Made by a program: the position numbers and the translations under genes. Of a DNA stretch of 64,000 nt, positions 36,241-45,293 are shown piece by piece (the stretch's first letter is position 1; every line of letters starts with the position of its first letter). The notes beneath the pieces are model-generated. The model searched no databases, was not told where the DNA came from, and saw only the letters and a list, made by a program, of their open reading frames with translations. Origin of the DNA: Fulvivirga ligni (GTDB lineage Bacteria; Bacteroidota; Bacteroidia; Cytophagales; Cyclobacteriaceae); NCBI RefSeq assembly GCF_021389935.1, contig NZ_CP089979.1:973001-1037000 (forward strand). The letters run 5' to 3'.

Positions 36241-38664
36241 ATGCTGAAAAATTATCTAAAAATCGCGTTTCGAAATCTGATCAAGCAAAAAGTATATGCC
36301 TTGATCAATGTTTTAGGGCTTGCTTTTGGTCTCGCTTGCGTTATTCTGATCTCTTTATACATTTCAGATGAGTGGAGCTATGATAAATTTCATAAGGATG
36401 CCGCTGACATTTATCGATTGGAATGGCATTCTGATAATTCTCAAACCCGAACACCTCATCCCATGGCTCTGGCCATGAAGCGCGATTTTCCTCAGGTATT
36501 GGAAGCTACATCGCTAACACCACTTTGGGGTGCAGGACTAACCAAGCGCGTTTTTTCCATTAAAAATCCTGAAAAAGATTTAGTTTATGATGAGAGAGAT
36601 ATCCTGGGTGTGGATAGTACTTTCTTTAAGGTTTTTGATTTTAAATTGATCAAAGGAAATAAGGCGGATGTACTTAGGAATGTGGGAGGAGTTCTTCTGT
36701 CTCAGAGCTATGCGCAGAAATATTTTGGCGATGAAGACCCCATCGGCAAACAACTTTCTATAGATGATGATAAAACTTTGGTAATGGTGGAAGGTGTGTT
36801 TGAAGACGTGCCCTCTAATTCTCATTTCCATTTTCATATACTCATTTCTTATGTCACCCTGAAGGCATTAGAGCCAGGCAATAAATTTTATACCTGGGAT
36901 GATTTTGGGCATTTTAATTACTTGAAATTAAAGCCAGGAGCTGATGCCCACGAACTGGATGAGCAGCTTTTGGTGTGGTTTTCTAAGCAAGTAAAATTAC
37001 CCGATGAGGACGTGGCTCGAATCTCTAAAACAAATATGCATTTCCAGCTGACTCCTCTTACTGATATTCATTTAAAATCACATATTAGATGGGAGCTGGA
37101 GCCAAATGGAAATGTTGAGTATGTGTATATCATGACCACTGCGGCATTCCTTATTTTGTTAATTGCTTCAGTTAATTTTATGAATATTAGCACGGCCCAG
37201 TCGACAGAGCGATCAAAGGAGATTGGTGTTAGAAAGGCTTTGGGAGCGTATAAAAGTCAGGTTTCATTACAGTTTTTGGGAGAATCCTTACTTACGGCGG
37301 CTATAGCAGTGATCATAGCGGGGCTTTTAGCTGAGGTGGCCTTGCCGTTATTCAATTACATTACTGGTAAACAGCTAGAAACCAATTATCTACATGCTCC
37401 AGTATATCTATTTTCAATGATAGGTATAGGTGCCTTGGTGGGCTTATTGGCTGGTTTGTACCCTGCCGTATTTCTTTCTTCAATCAATACTATGGTGAGT
37501 TTAAAAGGCATTGAGAAGATAAAGCCAAAGGGTGTAGGCCTTAGAAATGTGTTAGTGGTGCTACAGTTTTTAATAAGCATGGTTCTTATTAGTGGAAGCT
37601 TCATCATCAATGATCAGCTTTACTTTCTGGAGAATAAAGATTTAGGTTATGATAAAAATCGCATCCTCAATATTCCCTTAAAAAATGCTGATCTCGATAA
37701 TCGATTTCTGGCCTTGAAAACGGAGCTGGAGGCAGTGTCTGGTGTGCAGTCTGTTTCCGGCGTAAGCAATGTTCCCGGTCTTCAGTTTAATCAGCACAAT
37801 ATTTATCCTGTAGGAAGCCCAAAGAACAGCATTAACATATCTGAGCTTTATACTGACGAGAGTGTCATAAGCACTATGGGGCTTACGCTTCTGGATGGAA
37901 GGGGTTTTTCAAGAGACATTCTAACGGATAGAGATAATGCTTTAATTATTAATGAAAAAGCGGCCAACGAGCTTGGTCTTTCTGATCCTGTCGGCAAAGA
38001 GGTAATGTGGGAGCAAGTGACCGGTGAGGCGCCAAAAAGACATACTATTATAGGTGTGGTAAAGGATTTTAACTATCAATCGCTTCATGAAACAGTAAAA
38101 CCATTGGTTTTTAAATATGCTGAGCACTACAATTACATGCTGGTGAAGATTTCAAATGATGATTATCAGGCCACTCTTAATGACATGGCGCAGGTTTGGA
38201 GCCAGTTTATAGACCGTTTTAACTTTGAGTACACTGTGCTTTCTGATGATCTCTCTTATCAGTATCAATCTGAAGAGCAGACTGCTAAAATCTTCAGTGG
38301 CTTTTCCATCATCGCTGTATTTATTGCCTGCTGTGGCCTGTTTGGCTTGGCTAGTTTATCATTTAAGCGAAGAATGAAAGAAGTGGGCGTAAGAAAGGTA
38401 CTCGGGGCCAGTGTGTTTTCAGTGCTATCGCTTTTATTGAAAGACTTTTCCAGGCTCATAATAATCGCTATTCTTATTGCAGCTCCTTTTGCCTGGTATT
38501 TAGCTGATAACTGGCTTCATAATTTCACCTACAAGGTAGAGGTAAATCCATTGATTTTTGTTCTATCAGGAATAGCTTTGATTATCATTTCATGGATAAC
38601 ACTTTCTTACCTTACTCTAAAAGCAGCAAAGGCTAATCCGGTGGATGTGCTGAAAGATGAATAG
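36241..38664 (+). CDS. FtsX/MacB-type orphan permease
   Basis: An 807-residue permease with the two-fold layout of Bacteroidota orphan permeases: helix, MacB-like periplasmic domain, three-helix FtsX domain (with NFMNIST near 312 and KEIGVRKALGA at 326-336), then a second such unit (KEVGVRKVLGA at 713-723), ending NPVDVLKDE. No ATPase gene is adjacent. Unlike the three permeases at 47-60 kb it has no N-terminal prefix domain; the first helix begins by residue 19. Probably regulated by the divergent two-component system through the sigma-54 element at 36203. The transported or signalled ligand is unknown. Confidence 0.9.
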   Translation: MLKNYLKIAFRNLIKQKVYALINVLGLAFGLACVILISLYISDEWSYDKFHKDAADIYRLEWHSDNSQTRTPHPMALAMKRDFPQVLEATSLTPLWGAGLTKRVFSIKNPEKDLVYDERDILGVDSTFFKVFDFKLIKGNKADVLRNVGGVLLSQSYAQKYFGDEDPIGKQLSIDDDKTLVMVEGVFEDVPSNSHFHFHILISYVTLKALEPGNKFYTWDDFGHFNYLKLKPGADAHELDEQLLVWFSKQVKLPDEDVARISKTNMHFQLTPLTDIHLKSHIRWELEPNGNVEYVYIMTTAAFLILLIASVNFMNISTAQSTERSKEIGVRKALGAYKSQVSLQFLGESLLTAAIAVIIAGLLAEVALPLFNYITGKQLETNYLHAPVYLFSMIGIGALVGLLAGLYPAVFLSSINTMVSLKGIEKIKPKGVGLRNVLVVLQFLISMVLISGSFIINDQLYFLENKDLGYDKNRILNIPLKNADLDNRFLALKTELEAVSGVQSVSGVSNVPGLQFNQHNIYPVGSPKNSINISELYTDESVISTMGLTLLDGRGFSRDILTDRDNALIINEKAANELGLSDPVGKEVMWEQVTGEAPKRHTIIGVVKDFNYQSLHETVKPLVFKYAEHYNYMLVKISNDDYQATLNDMAQVWSQFIDRFNFEYTVLSDDLSYQYQSEEQTAKIFSGFSIIAVFIACCGLFGLASLSFKRRMKEVGVRKVLGASVFSVLSLLLKDFSRLIIIAILIAAPFAWYLADNWLHNFTYKVEVNPLIFVLSGIALIIISWITLSYLTLKAAKANPVDVLKDE

Positions 38665-38666
38665 AC

Positions 38667-39098
38667 TTATAAGCGCAGGCGAATAGTTATACCATGAGTG
38701 CCTTTATACTGGAAGTAGCCGGCACTAAAGTCTTCGAGCTTGCGCATATATTGTTTTTCTTTCTTGTTGCCTATAATGGCTAAAACAACTCCTCCGATGG
38801 TAATGGGTAGACCAATCATGGTGAGGTAATATCCAGTGATGCCATCAGGGTCATCTGTGGAAAGTTGGCTGCTGCCGTTGCTGCTATAAGTGGTGTACCA
38901 GTCTGCCCTGGATACCAGAACGATACCTGTGGCAGTCATGATAGCTCCACCGGCAGCCATGGTGGTTCCTATTCGCTTTAACTTGCCGAATTTTTGCACT
39001 TTATTAGCATAAAGCATGTGCTTGTCGTCAAACTGAGCTTTGGCGATTTGAAGGGTGCACACCACAAAAAGCAGGGTAAAGGTTAGGGCCTTCATCAT
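38667..39098 (-). CDS. Hypothetical membrane-anchored protein
   Basis: A 143-residue protein with a signal-peptide-like N-terminus (KALTFTLLFVVCTLQIAKA) and two further hydrophobic helices, GTTMAAGGAIMTATGIVLV and YLTMIGLPITIGGVVLAII, followed by a charged stretch. The ATG at 39098 is preferred to a TTG at 39119. I do not recognise a specific domain. It is convergent with the permease, two bases between stops. Confidence 0.6.
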   Translation of the reverse strand: MMKALTFTLLFVVCTLQIAKAQFDDKHMLYANKVQKFGKLKRIGTTMAAGGAIMTATGIVLVSRADWYTTYSSNGSSQLSTDDPDGITGYYLTMIGLPITIGGVVLAIIGNKKEKQYMRKLEDFSAGYFQYKGTHGITIRLRL

Positions 39099-39164
39099 AA
39101 AAGAATTATTGTAGATCAAAAAATATTTACAATATATGCACTTTCCTTGAGGAGGTAAAGCTTT

Positions 39165-39908
39165 TTAAAAGTAAAGTTCTGCGGCCACCGCAATGAAGGC
39201 TCCCATAATAGCCACGCCTAGTTTCTTAGGGTTAAAAGAGTGCGATGTGTTGGTTTCAAAAATAATGGTGGTGGAAATGTGTAGGAAGCTACCACTTACT
39301 ATGGCAAAAAGTATGGTAAATATCTTCGGAGAAAAAGCGTTTCCTTCAACATAGTAATCACCTAAAAACAGGCCAACAGGAGATGCCAGTGAGAAAATCA
39401 ATAGGAAAATAATGGCAGTGTTTCTCTTCTTTAAATGACAAAGCAAAATAGACATCAGCGCAAAAGCCGCCGGGGCTTTGTGCAGCACTATTCCTGCTAG
39501 TAATGACATGGATTCATGGTGTGCATGAATGGTGCTAGGGTGAGCTAACAAAGATCCCTCTAAAAAAGAGTGCACAGAAAGAGCTATCAAAACCATAATA
39601 GCACTGGATTTACCATGTTTATGATCACCTTCGTGTTCGTGCATATGGCCATGCTCTGCGCCAGCTGAAAAGTATTCTAATATCTGCTGCACAAAGAAGC
39701 CCACCAAAATATAGAGCCCTATGGTAATGGGATCAGTGGATCTGGCAAAAAGCTCGGGTAAAATGTGAATGATGGTAATGGCAAACAAGTATGCACCTGC
39801 AAATACCAGTGCCAGCTTATATTTATTGCCTTGATTTTGAGGAACAAATAATGCTAGTATTCCGGGAGCGAATGCTGAAAAGAATAAAACTAGAAGGTTT
39901 ATTGCCAT
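39165..39908 (-). CDS. ZIP-family metal transporter
   Basis: A 247-residue membrane protein with about seven to eight helices and a His-rich cytoplasmic loop (HGHMHEHEGDHKHG) between helices three and four. The motif VHSFLEGSLLAHPS and the following LHKAPAAFALM give the paired histidine and acidic residues of ZIP transporters, which move Zn2+ or Fe2+ into the cytoplasm. The ATG at 39908 (MAINLLVLF) is chosen over a TTG at 39929. An inverted repeat at 39926-39952 in its upstream region is a candidate metal-responsive operator. Confidence 0.85.
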   Translation of the reverse strand: MAINLLVLFFSAFAPGILALFVPQNQGNKYKLALVFAGAYLFAITIIHILPELFARSTDPITIGLYILVGFFVQQILEYFSAGAEHGHMHEHEGDHKHGKSSAIMVLIALSVHSFLEGSLLAHPSTIHAHHESMSLLAGIVLHKAPAAFALMSILLCHLKKRNTAIIFLLIFSLASPVGLFLGDYYVEGNAFSPKIFTILFAIVSGSFLHISTTIIFETNTSHSFNPKKLGVAIMGAFIAVAAELYF

Positions 39909-39925
39909 TAATCTAATATTAGGGA

Positions 39926-39952
39926 GCAAATATACAACATAGTTGCATTTGC
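39926..39952. promoter_or_regulatory. Dyad upstream of the ZIP gene (Zur/Fur-type candidate)
   Basis: Centre CAACATAGTTG (39935-39945) is a perfect dyad; outer arms GCAAATATACAAC and GTTGCATTTGC are nearly complementary. It lies 18-44 bases upstream of the ZIP transporter start, where a metal-responsive repressor would block transcription. The link to the Fur-family protein at 9602-10012 is inference. Confidence 0.45.
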
Positions 39953-39959
39953 AATGCTC

Positions 39960-40706
39960 TTATTCAGCATTTTGCGTAACAAAGATCATTCTGTCAGAAG
40001 TTTCTTTGTCATATGGGTTAAGGTCGTAGTCGCCGAATATCTGAATGGTCTTGAGACCAGCCTTAGAGAAATAGCGAAGGAAGCTCTCTTTGTATATTAC
40101 CTTCACATGTTCGTGGAAGATATAATCTCTACCTTCATCTGAGAACTCGATGTATTTAATGATAAAGCCATCATCACTTAGCTTTTTACGAATCTTGAAA
40201 TGAATTCCGCCAATTTCTTTCTCGTGAAAAGGTTGTAGGTTTTTAATTACTTTATGTGGGTTAAGGAAGTCCATAAGGAAGCTGCCTTTTGGCTTCAGGC
40301 CCGCAGCTACAGCACAAATGGCTTGCTCATTTTCAGCCTCAGTTTTGAAATAGCCAAAGCTGGTGAACATGTTCAGAATAACGTCGAATTCATTCTTCCT
40401 GAATATTTCACGCATGTCATGAATATGGAAATGCAGCTTTTCATTCTCAAACTGCTTAGCATACTTAATGCTCTCAGCAGATAAATCAACACCTACCACA
40501 TCGAAGCCTTTCTTATTGATGTAGATGGAGTGTCTTCCTTTACCGCAAGCCAGGTCAAGCACCTTATGGTTAATGTCAATTTTAAAGTGGCTGATCAGGT
40601 TATCTATAAACTTCTGAGCCTCTTCAAGATTTCTGTTCTTATATAAAATATGATAATAAGGTGAGTTAAACCACTCTCCAAACCATTCTTTGCTTACTGC
40701 TGTCAT
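39960..40706 (-). CDS. Class I SAM-dependent methyltransferase
   Basis: A 248-residue Rossmann methyltransferase; the SAM-binding motif I is VLDLACGKGRHSI (about 45-57), followed by the acidic residue after beta 2 (VVGVDLSAES). Motif IV region FDVILNMFTSFGYF is intact. The substrate is unknown; the C-terminal part resembles small-molecule methyltransferases. Its start overlaps the apbE stop by four bases (ATGA), so it is translationally coupled to apbE. Confidence 0.9.
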   Translation of the reverse strand: MTAVSKEWFGEWFNSPYYHILYKNRNLEEAQKFIDNLISHFKIDINHKVLDLACGKGRHSIYINKKGFDVVGVDLSAESIKYAKQFENEKLHFHIHDMREIFRKNEFDVILNMFTSFGYFKTEAENEQAICAVAAGLKPKGSFLMDFLNPHKVIKNLQPFHEKEIGGIHFKIRKKLSDDGFIIKYIEFSDEGRDYIFHEHVKVIYKESFLRYFSKAGLKTIQIFGDYDLNPYDKETSDRMIFVTQNAE

Positions 40707-41737
40707 TGCTCTACCTTTTCAATTTTATCCTTTATGCCCGGAGTTGCATAGGATTGCATGTTTCCGTCTTTATCAGTATATATTAAGAAGGCATCCATTT
40801 CCGGGTGCTCGTTAAAGAAGGCCTTTGATTTTTCTACGCCCATTACCATGCAGGCCGTGGCTACGGCATCGGCAGTCATGCAATCATCAGCAAAAATAGA
40901 GGCGCTGAGGAGTGAGTGCACTATTGGAAATCCTGTGGTTGGATCTATGGTATGGCCATATTTTACGCTATCAATAATGTGGTAGTTAAAATAGTTTCCT
41001 GAGGTAGCCATAGCCTTATTTTCTAAGGTTACTATGGCATAGTAAAACTGGTTGAGCTCATCAGAGTTCGGGTCTAAAATTCCAACTGACCAGAAAGTGT
41101 CTTTTTGAAGGTTTTTTCCTTTAGCATACACTTCGCCACCTATTTCTACAAACAGGTTTTCAATGCCTTTATCTTCCAGGTAATGAGCTACTTCGTCTAC
41201 TCCGTAACCTTTAGCTACAGCGCTAAAGTCCAGCTCGGCTCTTCTGTCTTTTTTCCAGACTTGCTTTTCGTTAAAATCAATATTATTAAACCCCACAAAT
41301 GTCATGAGTGAGTCCAGATAAGCAGAATCTTTTTTGATCTCTTTCTCAGGTCCGAAGCCCCAGGCATTGATCACAGGCATTACTGTAGGATCGAAAGCCC
41401 CTGATGTCATATTATAAATCTCCTGGCTTCTTTTGAGTACCGGGTAGAAAAACGGAAGCTGGAAGGTGAAGGCGGAATCTCGGTTAAAACCAGATATCTC
41501 AGATTCCGGTATGTAGGTGTTTAATGACTGATTAAAAACCTTGAGTAATGAATCTACCTGAGTTTGGTAATGCTGAGTATTAGGATCAAAATACTTCACA
41601 TTGTAGGTTATGGGTCCCATGGTTTTACCGGTGAGATAACCCATAGGAACTTGTTGGCTTTTTCTGTATTTCCAAACTAAAAACACCGCAAGTAATAGAA
41701 TTACGGTATAAAGGATGTTTTTATAACGGAGGCTCAT
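40703..41737 (-). CDS. apbE: FAD:protein FMN transferase (ApbE)
   Basis: A 344-residue protein anchored by an N-terminal membrane helix (about 8-24) and otherwise periplasmic. It carries family motifs SAVAKGYGVDEVA, VEIGGEVYAKG and HTIDPTTGFP with the Mg2+-binding aspartates near the end (ADDCMTADAVATACMV). ApbE covalently attaches FMN to threonine of targets such as Na+-NQR and RNF subunits. A methyltransferase gene overlaps its end by four bases. Divergent from ruvB. Confidence 0.95.
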   Translation of the reverse strand: MSLRYKNILYTVILLLAVFLVWKYRKSQQVPMGYLTGKTMGPITYNVKYFDPNTQHYQTQVDSLLKVFNQSLNTYIPESEISGFNRDSAFTFQLPFFYPVLKRSQEIYNMTSGAFDPTVMPVINAWGFGPEKEIKKDSAYLDSLMTFVGFNNIDFNEKQVWKKDRRAELDFSAVAKGYGVDEVAHYLEDKGIENLFVEIGGEVYAKGKNLQKDTFWSVGILDPNSDELNQFYYAIVTLENKAMATSGNYFNYHIIDSVKYGHTIDPTTGFPIVHSLLSASIFADDCMTADAVATACMVMGVEKSKAFFNEHPEMDAFLIYTDKDGNMQSYATPGIKDKIEKVEQ

Positions 41738-41865
41738 TCACATTAAAATTTGCCGCTAAATTAATGAAATTGATGTGGCTTATGTTTACTTTAGAATTAT
41801 TAATTAGGGAATTATATCCTAAATTCACACTTGGAAAAGGCAATCGTTATATTTTTAACTGATTT

Positions 41866-42894
41866 ATGAGAGAAGACTATTTAAGTGCAGAAGGAGAAGG
41901 GCTAAACCCGGCGGAAAAGGAAATTGAGAAGGCGCTTAGGCCTTTGAGTTTCAATGACTTTACCGGCCAGCATAAGGTAGTAGAGAATATTCAGATATTT
42001 GTGCGAGCTGCCCAGCAGAGAGGAGAATCTTTAGATCATGTGTTACTTCATGGCCCTCCCGGATTGGGTAAAACCACCCTTTCAAATATCATTGCTAATG
42101 AGCTTGAAACTAATATCAAGATCACCTCAGGGCCAGTGCTGGATAAACCCAGTGACCTGGCCGGTCTGCTCACCAACCTGGAAGATAATGATGTTCTTTT
42201 TATAGATGAGATTCACCGACTGAACCCTATCGTGGAGGAGTATTTATATTCTGCCATGGAGGATTTCAGAATAGATATTATGCTGGATTCCGGACCAAGC
42301 GCACGCTCGGTTCAAATTAGTCTGGCGCCTTTTACATTGATTGGTGCTACCACCAGAGCGGGATTGCTTACGTCACCGTTAAGAGCCAGGTTTGGTATAA
42401 ATGCCAGGCTGGAATATTATGATGCCGAGCTTTTAAAAACCATAGTTGAGCGCTCGTGTGGTATTTTGAATTGTCCCATTCATGAAGATGCGGCCTATGA
42501 AATAGCTCGTAGAAGCCGTGGTACCCCGAGGATTGCCAATAATCTATTGCGAAGAACACGAGACTTTGCTCAGATCAAGGGTGATGGCACCATCACAAAA
42601 GAGATAGCCAAAATGGCCTTAGATGCTCTTGATGTAGATGAGCATGGTTTAGATGATATGGATAACCGTATTCTTACCACCATTATCGAAAAGTTCAAGG
42701 GTGGGCCTGTAGGTATTTCTACCATTGCAACGGCCTGTGGCGATGAAGCAGAAACTATTGAGGAGGTGTATGAGCCTTTTCTGATACAGGAAGGTTTTAT
42801 AAAAAGAACCTCGCGTGGTAGGGAAGCTACTGAGCTGGCTTACAAGCACTTAAAACTAGTGCCTCCTAATAGAACTCGCGGACTGTTCGATTAA
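41866..42894 (+). CDS. ruvB: Holliday junction branch-migration helicase subunit RuvB
   Basis: A 342-residue AAA+ motor that drives RuvA-bound Holliday junctions during recombination repair. Walker [12 protein letters not shown], Walker [10 protein letters not shown], sensor 1 GATTRAG, and the winged-helix ending [17 protein letters not shown] are all present; length is normal. It is a single gene with an upstream divergent promoter region shared with apbE. A hairpin lies downstream at 42901-42948. Confidence 0.97.
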   Translation: MREDYLSAEGEGLNPAEKEIEKALRPLSFNDFTGQHKVVENIQIFVRAAQQRGESLDHVLLHGPPGLGKTTLSNIIANELETNIKITSGPVLDKPSDLAGLLTNLEDNDVLFIDEIHRLNPIVEEYLYSAMEDFRIDIMLDSGPSARSVQISLAPFTLIGATTRAGLLTSPLRARFGINARLEYYDAELLKTIVERSCGILNCPIHEDAAYEIARRSRGTPRIANNLLRRTRDFAQIKGDGTITKEIAKMALDALDVDEHGLDDMDNRILTTIIEKFKGGPVGISTIATACGDEAETIEEVYEPFLIQEGFIKRTSRGREATELAYKHLKLVPPNRTRGLFD

Positions 42895-42897
42895 AAA

Positions 42898-42948
42898 TTT
42901 AACCGGGAAGTGCTATAACCATAGCCTGAAATATGTTCCTTCCCGGTT
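42898..42948 (-). terminator. Terminator facing the small-protein gene
   Basis: Arms aaccgggaag (42901-42910) and cttcccggtt (42939-42948) with a 28-base loop. The minus-strand side is followed by aaattttt, so it ends the sigma-factor operon transcript that finishes with the 47-residue gene; it also lies just after the ruvB stop. Confidence 0.6.
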
Positions 42949-42962
42949 TAATAGTTGCCTTA

Positions 42963-43106
42963 TCATTTTAAAACTTTGGCCAGTGCGCTTCCGATTATTT
43001 CACCGGTTTTAAAGAAATATATGGCTGCAATCATGCATATTAAGAAAACGGCTATTGCTTTACCTGCTTTTGATTTTGGAGTAAGTTTGGCTACTAAAGT
43101 ATTCAT
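42963..43106 (-). CDS. 47-residue single-helix membrane protein
   Basis: ATG 43104-43106 and TGA 42963-42965 encode 47 residues: a basic N-terminus (VAKLTPKSKAGKA), a single membrane helix (IAVFLICMIAAIYFF) and a short tail ending AKVLK. It is preceded on the same strand by a membrane-protein gene 61 bases upstream and an ECF sigma-factor gene, and followed by a hairpin with T-run, which fits the last gene of that operon. No known family is recognised; coding is supported by context and amino-acid pattern only. Confidence 0.5.
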   Translation of the reverse strand: MNTLVAKLTPKSKAGKAIAVFLICMIAAIYFFKTGEIIGSALAKVLK

Positions 43107-43167
43107 AGTCTTTTAATTTTTGTTTTCTGGTTAGTAGACCGTTTTTTCAGTTTATTACAGATCTCAA

Positions 43168-43755
43168 TTAATTTTTTTCAAAATCTTCAATTTGTTTCTT
43201 CAACCTGTTGATTTTATTCCCATAAAGTAGGTTTACAAATTTGTTAATGAGCCAGCCAAGTCCTGAGGCTAGTAGCAAGGTGCCTATAAATACAAGCCAG
43301 ATTTTATAGTTAGTAAAAATGTCTTTCCCTCCAGCCTCGGTATAGCCTAAATAGATTCCCCAAATAAATGTAACGGAGCCACCCACAGGGAATAGCCCCC
43401 ACATTAAAGCCTTATAGTGTAATAAGTAAAATCTAAGATAGCGGTAGGTAGATTTTAACGATTCTACTACATTCTGGCTGTAGTCAAAGTGCTTTATCTT
43501 TTTGATTAGCACCGTATAATAGAAGAAATAAGCGATGCTAATAGAGGCCTGAAAAACGGCCAGCCACCACTGATCTTGCCATATTAAAAGTAGTATAAAT
43601 ATGGGGCTGAGAATGAGGTTCAGCCAATATTCTATGGATAGAATTTTCTTAATTCTGGTCAGAGTATTTGTAGACTCAGATTTTAGCTTGTCCAAATCTG
43701 GGCTAACCAGTGTTTCTTCACTGCTATTCCATAATGCCTTCAGGTCTGTACTCAT
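43168..43755 (-). CDS. Membrane protein paired with an ECF sigma factor
   Basis: A 195-residue protein: a soluble N-terminal region (about 1-40), four predicted membrane helices (about 43-62, 64-84, 115-135, 150-172) and a basic C-terminal tail. Its ATG overlaps the sigma-factor stop by four bases. Such an arrangement is typical for an anti-sigma factor or signal partner, but the cytoplasmic domain shows no zinc-binding HxxxCxxC motif. The family is not recognised. Confidence 0.65.
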   Translation of the reverse strand: MSTDLKALWNSSEETLVSPDLDKLKSESTNTLTRIKKILSIEYWLNLILSPIFILLLIWQDQWWLAVFQASISIAYFFYYTVLIKKIKHFDYSQNVVESLKSTYRYLRFYLLHYKALMWGLFPVGGSVTFIWGIYLGYTEAGGKDIFTNYKIWLVFIGTLLLASGLGWLINKFVNLLYGNKINRLKKQIEDFEKN

Positions 43756-44228
43756 AGTATTATGGATTTTAATTGTGTTTTAGCTCTGTTCACTTTTGCT
43801 CCTACGTTTGTCACGGTAATACCCAGGATATCAGCTATTTCCTTGTAGCTCTTATCTTCCAGGTACAATAATAAAATGGCCCTTTCGGTGTCTTTCAGTT
43901 TTTTAATGCCAGCATAGAGCTTTTCTAGTTGCTCATGTTTGGGGTCATGAGCGTCGGGCATTACATCATTAGGTAGTGCTGATACAGTTTTTACTCTCCT
44001 CTCTCCTTTTTTAGATAAAGAAAGGCACACATTTAGCGTAACACGATATACCCAGGTAGAAACCTGCGAGTCGCCTTTAAACTTTTCGTAAGACTTCCAT
44101 AGCTGGATGGTCACTTCCTGCACATAATCCTTCATTTCTTCAGAGTCACTAGCGTATGCCCTGCAGATACGGTTAATTATGCGCAAGTTGCTTTCTACAA
44201 ACTTTTCAAAAAATATATCAGATCCCAT
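43752..44228 (-). CDS. ECF-type RNA polymerase sigma factor
   Basis: A 158-residue group IV sigma factor with region 2 (RAYASDSEEMKDYVQEVTIQLW and STWVYRVTLNVC, about 23-77) and region 4 (AILLLYLEDKSYKEIADILG followed by VTNVGAKVNRAKTQLK, about 115-155). It should bind core polymerase and direct it to promoters of its regulon. It is the first gene of an operon with a membrane protein and a 47-residue peptide. The signal is unknown. Confidence 0.92.
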   Translation of the reverse strand: MGSDIFFEKFVESNLRIINRICRAYASDSEEMKDYVQEVTIQLWKSYEKFKGDSQVSTWVYRVTLNVCLSLSKKGERRVKTVSALPNDVMPDAHDPKHEQLEKLYAGIKKLKDTERAILLLYLEDKSYKEIADILGITVTNVGAKVNRAKTQLKSIIL

Positions 44229-44328
44229 GAAATCAATTTCACCTCGTTAGTAGACAGAATTTCAAATTTATTACAAATGGTCTAACTTTTTTAGAGAATT
44301 ACTCATTGAGAGATGTTTGTACAAAATC

Positions 44329-44336
44329 TATCTTTG
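44329..44336 (+). promoter_or_regulatory. Bacteroidota-type -7 element before queG
   Basis: TATCTTTG matches the TAnnTTTG -7 consensus; a partial -33 element, ATTG at 44305-44308, lies 20 bases upstream. Predicted transcription starts within a few bases of the GTG at 44341, so the message would have almost no leader. This fixes the start, because upstream in-frame codons would not be transcribed. Confidence 0.5.
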
Positions 44337-44340
44337 TAGC

Positions 44341-45267
44341 GTGCAGTCAAAAAGTGAAAGAAGCCACATTATTAAAAAAATAGCTCATGATCTGGGCTTT
44401 ATGTTTTGCGGAATAGCCAAGGCAGAGTTTCTGGAAGAGGAAGCCCCACGTCTGGAAAAATGGCTGAAGCAAAATATGCATGGCAAAATGAGCTACATGG
44501 AAAATCACTTTGACAAGCGACTGGATCCTACCAAGCTGGTGCCTGGAGCAAAGTCTGTGGTGAGCCTGGCCTACAATTATTACCCAGAGCAAGACCTGGC
44601 TCAGAAAGATAATTTCAAGGTGGCCAAATATGCCTATGGTAAAGATTACCACTTCGTTATAAAAGAAAAGCTCAAAACCTTCATGGACCTTGTTCATGAG
44701 CAGGTAGGAGCTGTAGATGGCCGTGTATTTGTAGATTCTGCACCGGTCATGGAACGCGCCTGGGCAGCTAAAAGTGGTGTAGGATGGATAGGAAAAAACA
44801 GCCTTATTTTACGTAAACAGGCAGGTAGTTTTTTCTTTTTATCTGAGCTCATTATCGATCTGGAGCTGGAGTATGATGGACCTGTAAAGGACTACTGCGG
44901 CACCTGCACTGCCTGCATGGACCATTGCCCTACTGATGCTATTCCAGAGCCTACTGTTATAGATTCGAACAAATGCATTTCTTATCTCACCATAGAGCTT
45001 AAAGACGAAATCCCCAATGATCTGCAAGCTAACATGGATGACTGGATTTTCGGCTGTGATGTCTGTCAGGATGTCTGCCCATGGAATAGATTCTCTAAAC
45101 CACATCAGGAACCAGCCTTTACCCCCCACAGCCAATTAGGCCAGCTGGATAAAAAAGAATGGAAAGAACTGACCAGGGAAGTATTCAATGAAATATTTCG
45201 AAAATCGGCTGTGAAAAGAACCAAATTTGAGGGCTTGAAGAGGAATATTGAGGCGGCAGATCATTAA
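44341..45267 (+). CDS. queG: Epoxyqueuosine reductase
   Basis: A 308-residue cobalamin-dependent iron-sulfur enzyme that reduces epoxyqueuosine to queuosine in tRNA anticodons. Two ferredoxin-like cluster motifs are visible, [15 protein letters not shown] and [11 protein letters not shown], plus the N-terminal [10 protein letters not shown] with the QueG pattern. GTG at 44341 is chosen, since a TAnnTTTG promoter element overlaps the longer frame that begins at 44317. It stands alone on the plus strand. Confidence 0.95.
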   Translation: MQSKSERSHIIKKIAHDLGFMFCGIAKAEFLEEEAPRLEKWLKQNMHGKMSYMENHFDKRLDPTKLVPGAKSVVSLAYNYYPEQDLAQKDNFKVAKYAYGKDYHFVIKEKLKTFMDLVHEQVGAVDGRVFVDSAPVMERAWAAKSGVGWIGKNSLILRKQAGSFFFLSELIIDLELEYDGPVKDYCGTCTACMDHCPTDAIPEPTVIDSNKCISYLTIELKDEIPNDLQANMDDWIFGCDVCQDVCPWNRFSKPHQEPAFTPHSQLGQLDKKEWKELTREVFNEIFRKSAVKRTKFEGLKRNIEAADH

Positions 45268-45293
45268 CCTGCCGCTTCATTTATAGTAGGAAA

